Source: Prevotella micans DSM 21469 = JCM 16134 (GTDB lineage: Bacteria > Bacteroidota > Bacteroidia > Bacteroidales > Bacteroidaceae). Taken from it: a stretch of DNA of 42,472 nt. Positions 38,141 through 42,472 of this stretch are shown here, piece after piece (positions within the stretch are counted from its first letter, which is position 1; every line of letters begins with the position of its first letter). The DNA lies in assembly GCF_000614105.1 (NCBI RefSeq), contig NZ_BAKH01000022.1, positions 1-42,472 on the forward strand, given 5' to 3'. The notes beneath the pieces were generated by a model. That model did no database searches and was not told the DNA's origin. It saw only the letters and a list, made by a program, of their open reading frames with translations. The position numbers and the translations under genes were made by a program.

Positions 38141-39819
38141 TCAGAACTTCATTACGCAACCGTCGTGAGGATGGACAGTGAGCGATACTGACTTGTCGCG
38201 CCGTAGTCGGAGAGTTTGCTTCCGAGAGGTTAGCAGGTCGGTTGCCGTTACGTCGCTTTCGGGAAGTGCGAGGAAGTCGAAAGCGTGAGCAGGAATGATT
38301 ATGTCGGCTTCTTGAATTTGGTCGGAAAAATTGGCAACCACTAATAGAGTTTCGTTGTCTCTGCGACGCATGAAGGTGAAGAGGTGCCGACTGTCGAAGT
38401 GCGTGCTTTGCGGATTGGCGTACATGAGGTCGTACATCAGGCCTTCGGATATGATATTCCGGTTGGCTATACGTAGAATATTCTTGTAGATGACGCCCAG
38501 GTTGCGGGCGGTTTTGACGAGATGTTGGCGGTTTATGTAGCGCGGTAGATGCTTTCGAGAGCCCAGTAGTCGAAGATTGTAGAGCGGCCGTCGCAGCCGG
38601 AGAATCCTTCTTTGTCCATTCCGAGTTCGCCATATTCCTGCCCGGCGTAAATCATGAGCGGATTCGGGCCGAGCAGTGCAGCCACCAGCATTGCGGGAAT
38701 GGCTTTGGTGGGGTCGTTGGCGAAGAAGGTTGAGGCGATTCGTTGCTCGTCGTGATTCTCGAGAAAGTAGAGCATGTTTGACCGAATGTCGTCAGTTTGT
38801 TGCCATGCGAAGGTGATGTCGGTTGCTGGCCTGTGGTTGCAAATCACGTCTCGCAGAGTGTCATACATCCCCACTTTATCGTAGAGATAGTCGAATCCGG
38901 CGGCGATGTAATCTCTGTATTGTGCGGGATTATAGACCTCGCCGACAAAGATTATTTCGGGGAACTGTTGTTTCACCTTCTGTTTGGCATATTGCCAGAA
39001 CTCGGTGGGAACCATTTCGGCCATGTCGCATCTGAAAACGTCGACGCCCTTTTGTGCCCAGAAGAGCAATATGTCGGTCATCTTTCGCCATGTGTCCGGG
39101 GTGGGAGAGAAGTGGTTACTTCGTCCGCCGGCGTCGCAATAATCTACTCCGTAGTTGAGTTTCACGGTTTCGAACCAGTCGTTTGCCCCGGGGTGAGCGT
39201 CGAAGCGGTCGTTGCCTGTGCATCGTGCCGGGAATTCTTCGTAGGGTTCGCTGTTTTGGGCATATTCTTCAACCGGAACGTCTGAAAGGTCGAGTGCGCA
39301 TCCCGGGCAGTAGTAGAAGTTATTTTCGGCCGAGAAATGTTTTCCGCAGTCATCGTTTTCGCCCAGGTCGCTAACTCCGTCGGGCTTCGCGATGCTTTTA
39401 TACTGGCGTGCTACATGATTCGGCACAAAGTCTATGGCAACCATCATTCCCTTTTCGTGAGTTCGTTTCACCAGCGCTTCGAACTCTTGCATACGTTTTG
39501 AAACATCTACGGCCAGATCGGGGTCGATGTCGTAATAATCGACGATAGCATATGGCGAGCCGGCTCTTCCTTTCACCACTCGTGGGTTTTGCGACGGTAT
39601 GCCGAACCGGAAATAATCTGTTGTTGTTGCATGCCGCAGAATTCCGGTGAACCAGATGCAGTTTACTCCGAAATCGCGAATTTGTTTCAGCGTTTCAGAC
39701 GTGAAATCGTTCATTTTGCCGACGCCATTTTCGGCTATTGTTCCGAATTCTTTCCGTGTGAGGTTTCTGTTGCCGAAGATGCGCACGAACGTTTGGTAGA
39801 TGATTAGTTTTTTCTTCAT
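38141..39819 (-). CDS. Alpha-amylase family (GH13) glycoside hydrolase (frame broken once)
   Basis: About 559 residues, no signal peptide, so a cytoplasmic alpha-glucan or maltodextrin enzyme. GH13 motifs: DFVPNH (130-135), nucleophile Asp265 in VDVFRCDMAE, acid/base Glu294 in FVGEVYN, and Asp357 in LENHDEQR. A cysteine-bearing insertion (CGKHFSAENNFYYCPGC) lies near 158-174. The frame breaks near 38541 (CGCGGCTAC read as CGCGCTAC); restoring G joins ESIYRGYINRQHL to the C-terminal beta domain (HLFTFMRRRDNETLLVVANFSD...). Confidence 0.9.
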
Positions 39820-39835
39820 AAATCTTTATGCAATG

Positions 39836-39884
39836 CTCCCCAATCTCCGCCCGTTTTCTAGTTGGGATAAAGGAGATTGGGGAG
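39836..39884 (-). terminator. Long hairpin between fabD and the amylase gene
   Basis: CTCCCCAATCTCC pairs perfectly (13 bp) with GGAGATTGGGGAG around a 23-base loop. It has no good T run on the minus strand, so it may attenuate transcription or protect a 3' end rather than terminate. Confidence 0.45.
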
Positions 39885-39913
39885 ATGTGATTCTCTTATT
39901 CGTATAGCGAGTC

Positions 39914-40798
39914 TTATTCGGCTCCGTGAACGCTAACCGAGCTGTCGATTCGGCCAATCATTCCTTGCAGAGCTTTGCCAGGACCGCATTCAACGAACTC
40001 GTTTGCTCCGTTTGCAATCATGTGTTGCACGCTTTCTGTCCATCTGACGCTCGACGTTAGTTGTGCAATCAGATTAGCTTTGATTTCTTCGGGAACACTG
40101 TGCGGAAGTGAGTCGAAGTTTTGATAAACCGGACAGCTCGGCACTTTGAATTTGGTTGATTCGATGGCGGCCTGGAGTTCGTCTTTGGCTGGTTGCATCA
40201 GCGGCGAGTGGAATGCTCCACCCACTTTCAGCGGGAGGGCTCGTTTAGCTCCGGCGGCTTTCATCTTTTCGCAAGCTGCGTCGATGCCTTCTTGCGAACC
40301 CGAAATGACAAGCTGACCGGGGCAATTGAAGTTGGCTGCCACGACAATCTTGCCGCTCTTCGACACTTCTTCGCAGATTTCGACCACTTTTTCGTCGGCC
40401 AATCCGATGATTGCTGCCATCGTACCCGGATTCTTTTCGCAAGCTTTCTGCATTGCGTTGCGCGGGCTGCAACGAGTTTCAATCCGTCTTCGAAGCTCAA
40501 TGCTCCAACGGCGACGAGTGCCGAAAATTCGCCGAGCGAATGGCCCGCTGCCATCATCGGTTTGAAATCGGCTCCCATGCAGAGCGCCGAAACAACGCTG
40601 TGAATGAACACCGCCGGTTGAGTAACTTTGGTTTCTTTGAGTTGCTCGTCGGTTCCGGCGAACATAATATCGGTTATTTTGAAACCAAGAATATCGTTGG
40701 CCTTATTGAACATTTCTTCGGCCAGCGGATTCCTGTCATAGAGCTCTTTGCCCATTCCGATGAACTGCGAGCTGTCCGGGAAAAACGAATGCTTTCAT
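39914..40798 (-). CDS. fabD: Malonyl-CoA:ACP transacylase (frame broken twice)
   Basis: Loads malonate onto acyl carrier protein for fatty acid synthesis, normally an essential step. The repaired protein has about 295 residues: MKAFVFPGQGSQFIGMGKELY at the start, nucleophile Ser in AAGHSLGEFSALVA, the catalytic His in VGGAFHSPLM, and FVECGPGKAL near the end. The first break, near 40771, lacks two bases (GG) in the codons for GQGSQ. The second, near 40459, lacks one A and restores AARANAMQKACEKNPG. Since fabD is usually indispensable, sequence error is the likeliest explanation. Confidence 0.93.
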
Positions 40799-40838
40799 TT
40801 CTGTCTTTACTTTTTATTGATTATGAAATTGGTAGGCG

Positions 40839-40846
40839 CAAAGGTA
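40839..40846 (-). promoter_or_regulatory. -7 box of the fabD promoter
   Basis: TACCTTTG on the minus strand lies 40 bases before the fabD start codon. No clear -33 TTTG. Confidence 0.55.
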
Positions 40847-40872
40847 ATATAATAAGAACGATTTGCCGATGA

Positions 40873-40893
40873 AGCGCCCTGCCGACGGGCGCT
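40873..40893. other. GC-rich hairpin in the divergent fabD/kinase promoter region
   Basis: AGCGCCC pairs with GGGCGCT around a seven-base loop. It lies upstream of both -7 boxes, so it could be an operator-like site for either gene. No regulator can be named. Confidence 0.35.
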
Positions 40894-40907
40894 AAGCCCC
40901 TTTTTGC

Positions 40908-40915
40908 TAATTTTG
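40908..40915 (+). promoter_or_regulatory. -7 box of the BadF-type kinase gene
   Basis: TAATTTTG fits TAnnTTTG and lies 25 bases before the start codon. Confidence 0.55.
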
Positions 40916-40940
40916 CCTCCCGACACAAATAATCATCATT

Positions 40941-41789
40941 ATGACACTTATTGCAGACAGCGGAAGCACCAAAACCGATTGGCTGATTGCCGATGCTTTC
41001 GAAAAGATTTCAGATTCCATCGTAATAAAAACCCAGGGAATAAACCCCGTCCACATGTCGGCCGAGACGATCGACGATATTCTTCGCCGCGAACTTCTCC
41101 CGAACGTTAATATTCCCATCGCTCGCGTGGCTTTCTTCGGTGCGGGATGTACTGCCGGTGCCGCCGAACGTATGGCCGAAGCTCTCCGCGTGAACTTTCC
41201 CGATGCCAGTATTGAGGTGCAAACCGATTTGCTCGGTGCAGCTCGCGCACTTCTTGGAAAACGGGCCGGAATTGCGTGTATCCTTGGCACCGGATCGAAT
41301 AGCTGTCTCTACGACGGGCGGCAGATTCAGAGCAACGTTCCGCCGCTTGGGTATATTCTTGGCGACGAGGGTAGCGGTGCGTCGCTCGGGCGAATATTCC
41401 TCAACGCGATGTATAAAGGATTGCTTCCCGACCGGGTGCGCAAACTTTTCGAGGACGAAGAGGGGTTAAGTTATCCTGCCGTTATCGAGCGGGTTTATCG
41501 TCAGCCGTCGGCCAACCGTTTTTTGGCTGGATTATCGCCGTTCGTTTCCCGCCACAGCGATATTCCGGAGGTAAACGAGTTGGTGAACGAAAATTTTCGC
41601 GCTTTTTTCAGTCGAAACATCCTGGCCTATCGAACGGCCGACTTGCAAACCATTTCGGCCGTTGGCAGCATTGCCTTTTTCTTTGAAAAGAATCTACGCC
41701 AGGTTGCCGGAGAGTTCGGATTTACCTTGGATAAGGTTCTCAGATCGCCCCTCCGTGCGTTGGCCGAATATGCCGTCGAGGAAGAATAA
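40941..41789 (+). CDS. BadF/BadG/BcrA/BcrD ATPase family protein, N-acetylglucosamine kinase-like
   Basis: A 282-residue ASKHA-fold protein: phosphate 1 loop ADSGSTKTDWLI (residues 5-16), the central segment ILGTGSNSCLYDG, then GYILGDEGSGASLGR, which matches the amino-sugar kinase branch of the family. The C-terminal adenosine motif is AVGSIAFFF. It probably phosphorylates N-acetylglucosamine or a muropeptide sugar for cell-wall recycling. It lacks the cysteines of the [4Fe-4S] activator branch. Divergent from fabD, with no other gene downstream in the window. Confidence 0.88.
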   Translation: MTLIADSGSTKTDWLIADAFEKISDSIVIKTQGINPVHMSAETIDDILRRELLPNVNIPIARVAFFGAGCTAGAAERMAEALRVNFPDASIEVQTDLLGAARALLGKRAGIACILGTGSNSCLYDGRQIQSNVPPLGYILGDEGSGASLGRIFLNAMYKGLLPDRVRKLFEDEEGLSYPAVIERVYRQPSANRFLAGLSPFVSRHSDIPEVNELVNENFRAFFSRNILAYRTADLQTISAVGSIAFFFEKNLRQVAGEFGFTLDKVLRSPLRALAEYAVEEE

Positions 41790-41856
41790 TCGGCATATTG
41801 TATACGGTATAATCTCACGTTGCACTTACTCGTTGAATATCATGAAATAGGGTCTG

Positions 41857-42000
41857 TCCACTCGGCCGCCAGGCCGCATGTAGGGACAGACCCCGTGTCT
41901 GTCCAATATCTCTTGCCAATTCTGTCTACCGACCGCATGATATATTCTGCTCTTATCTGACGGGGGCGGACAGACACGGGGTCTGTCCCTACTCTTATCT
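41857..42000. repeat. Interspersed element, copy R4A (right end truncated)
   Basis: Begins CCACTCGGCCGCCAGGCC, runs through TAGGGACAGACCCCGTGTCT, the middle GCCAATTCTGTCTACCGACC and ATATATTCTGCTCTTATCTG, to GGACAGACACGGGGTCTGTC. The outer right end is replaced by a second partial ACTCTTATCTGACGGGG stretch leading into copy R4B. Confidence 0.9.
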
Positions 42001-42026
42001 GACGGGGCGGCGGACAGTCGCGGGTG

Positions 42027-42184
42027 CCCACTCGGCCGCCAGGCCGCATGTAGGGACAGACCCCGTGTCTGTCCGATACCCCATGCCAATTTTGTCTACC
42101 GCCCGCATGATATATTCTGCTCTTATCTGATGGGTGCGGACAGACACGGGGTCTGTCCCTACATGCGCCTGGCGGCCGAGTGGG
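42027..42184. repeat. Interspersed element, copy R4B (complete, 158 bp)
   Basis: The best-preserved copy. Terminal inverted repeats of nearly 50 bp start CCCACTCGGCCGCC and end GGCGGCCGAGTGGG. Each includes a smaller palindrome (GGACAGACACGGGGTCTGTCC or its complement). The centre is about 60 bases long. The right flank TTTGTCTTAAATCGAGAT recalls the flank of R2. There is no coding capacity. Confidence 0.9.
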
Positions 42185-42359
42185 AGTTTGTCTTAAATCG
42201 AGATTGCATAGGTTGTATTATTGTCGTCGTCGGGAGATATTTCCTGTCGACAGGTCAAGATTGTTGATAATATGCCTGGTCGCAAGTGACGTTCTACGGA
42301 ATTTTCCCGAAAATTATCCAGCCTATCCGTGTTTATTGTAGAATATAATTTATATTACA

Positions 42360-42472
42360 TAGCCGCCGTGAATCGCTTTTATAAAAATGTGTAAATCGAA
42401 TAGCTGCCGTGAATCGCTTTTATAAATATGTGTAAATCGAATAGCTGCCGTGAATCGTTTTTATAAAAATGC
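42360..42472. repeat. 41-bp tandem array running off the window end
   Basis: GCCGTGAATCG occurs at 42365, 42406 and 42447, an exact 41-bp period, with TTTTATAAAA and GTGTAAATCGAATAG in each unit. Nearly three units are visible. Between R4B and this array (42185-42359) I see no gene or signal. Confidence 0.9.

Noticed and set aside
2308..40798. Programmed ribosomal frameshifting at the broken genes
   Set aside because: There is no shared slippery heptamer or downstream structure. Breaks occur in unrelated proteins, always as deletions, and homologues of these genes are decoded in one frame.

Overview
The window is chromosomal DNA from a member of the order Bacteroidales (Bacteroidota). This rests on the gene families present (DUF4492-cydAB, an NfnA-NfnB fusion protein, flavodoxin followed by DUF2023, lpxK next to a trimeric purine nucleoside phosphorylase, recF followed by a DUF721 gene, DUF2582), on the absence of obvious Shine-Dalgarno sites, and on repeated promoters of the Bacteroidetes type (TTTG, about 20 bases, TAnnTTTG). 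I cannot name the genus. Nearly all genes are housekeeping. There are no phage genes, transposases or CRISPR arrays.

Layout. 1-430: end of a 41-bp repeat array, an interspersed element and a terminator. 430-4160 (minus): sppA, lpxK and a purine nucleoside phosphorylase gene, read from a promoter near 4129-4160. 4200-4500: two 41-bp units and a second interspersed element. 4512-10246 (minus): a DUF4492 gene, cydA, cydB and uvrA, tightly packed. 10360-10904 (minus): dps with its own promoter and terminator. 11010-14766 (plus): serS and an nfnAB-type fusion. 14922-16110: a 1.2-kb array of 42-bp units folded into a giant inverted repeat. 16216-18655 (plus): an ExbB/ExbD proton-channel operon. 18727-20110: an Lrp/AsnC regulator, tRNA-Glu and tRNA-Ser, and a possible small RNA. 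20138-23180: a large exported multidomain protein. 23240-25930: nfeD, a stomatin/SPFH gene and a WecB-like gene. 26085-26660: a third array. 26781-31441 (minus): recF, a DUF721 gene, mrp, a low-molecular-weight phosphatase, a small membrane protein and an M20 peptidase. 31640-36904 (plus): a secreted subtilase, flavodoxin with DUF2023, then DUF2520, KdsC-like and Maf genes. 36911-37320: a fourth array. 37613-40846 (minus): DUF2582, an alpha-amylase family protein and fabD. 40908-41789 (plus): a BadF-type sugar kinase. 41857-42472: two more interspersed elements and the start of another 41-bp array.

Two signals run through the whole window. First, intergenic regions carry tandem arrays with nearly constant unit length (41-43 bp, about four helical turns) but unrelated unit sequences, most built on a palindromic core. 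A separate, roughly 160-bp inverted-repeat element lies beside most of them. This is the best candidate for something undescribed. Second, twelve genes, including fabD, are broken by small deletions, nearly all of one base inside a run of identical bases, and none by an insertion. That pattern looks like sequencing or consensus error rather than gene decay, so I annotate these genes across their frameshifts and give each break point.
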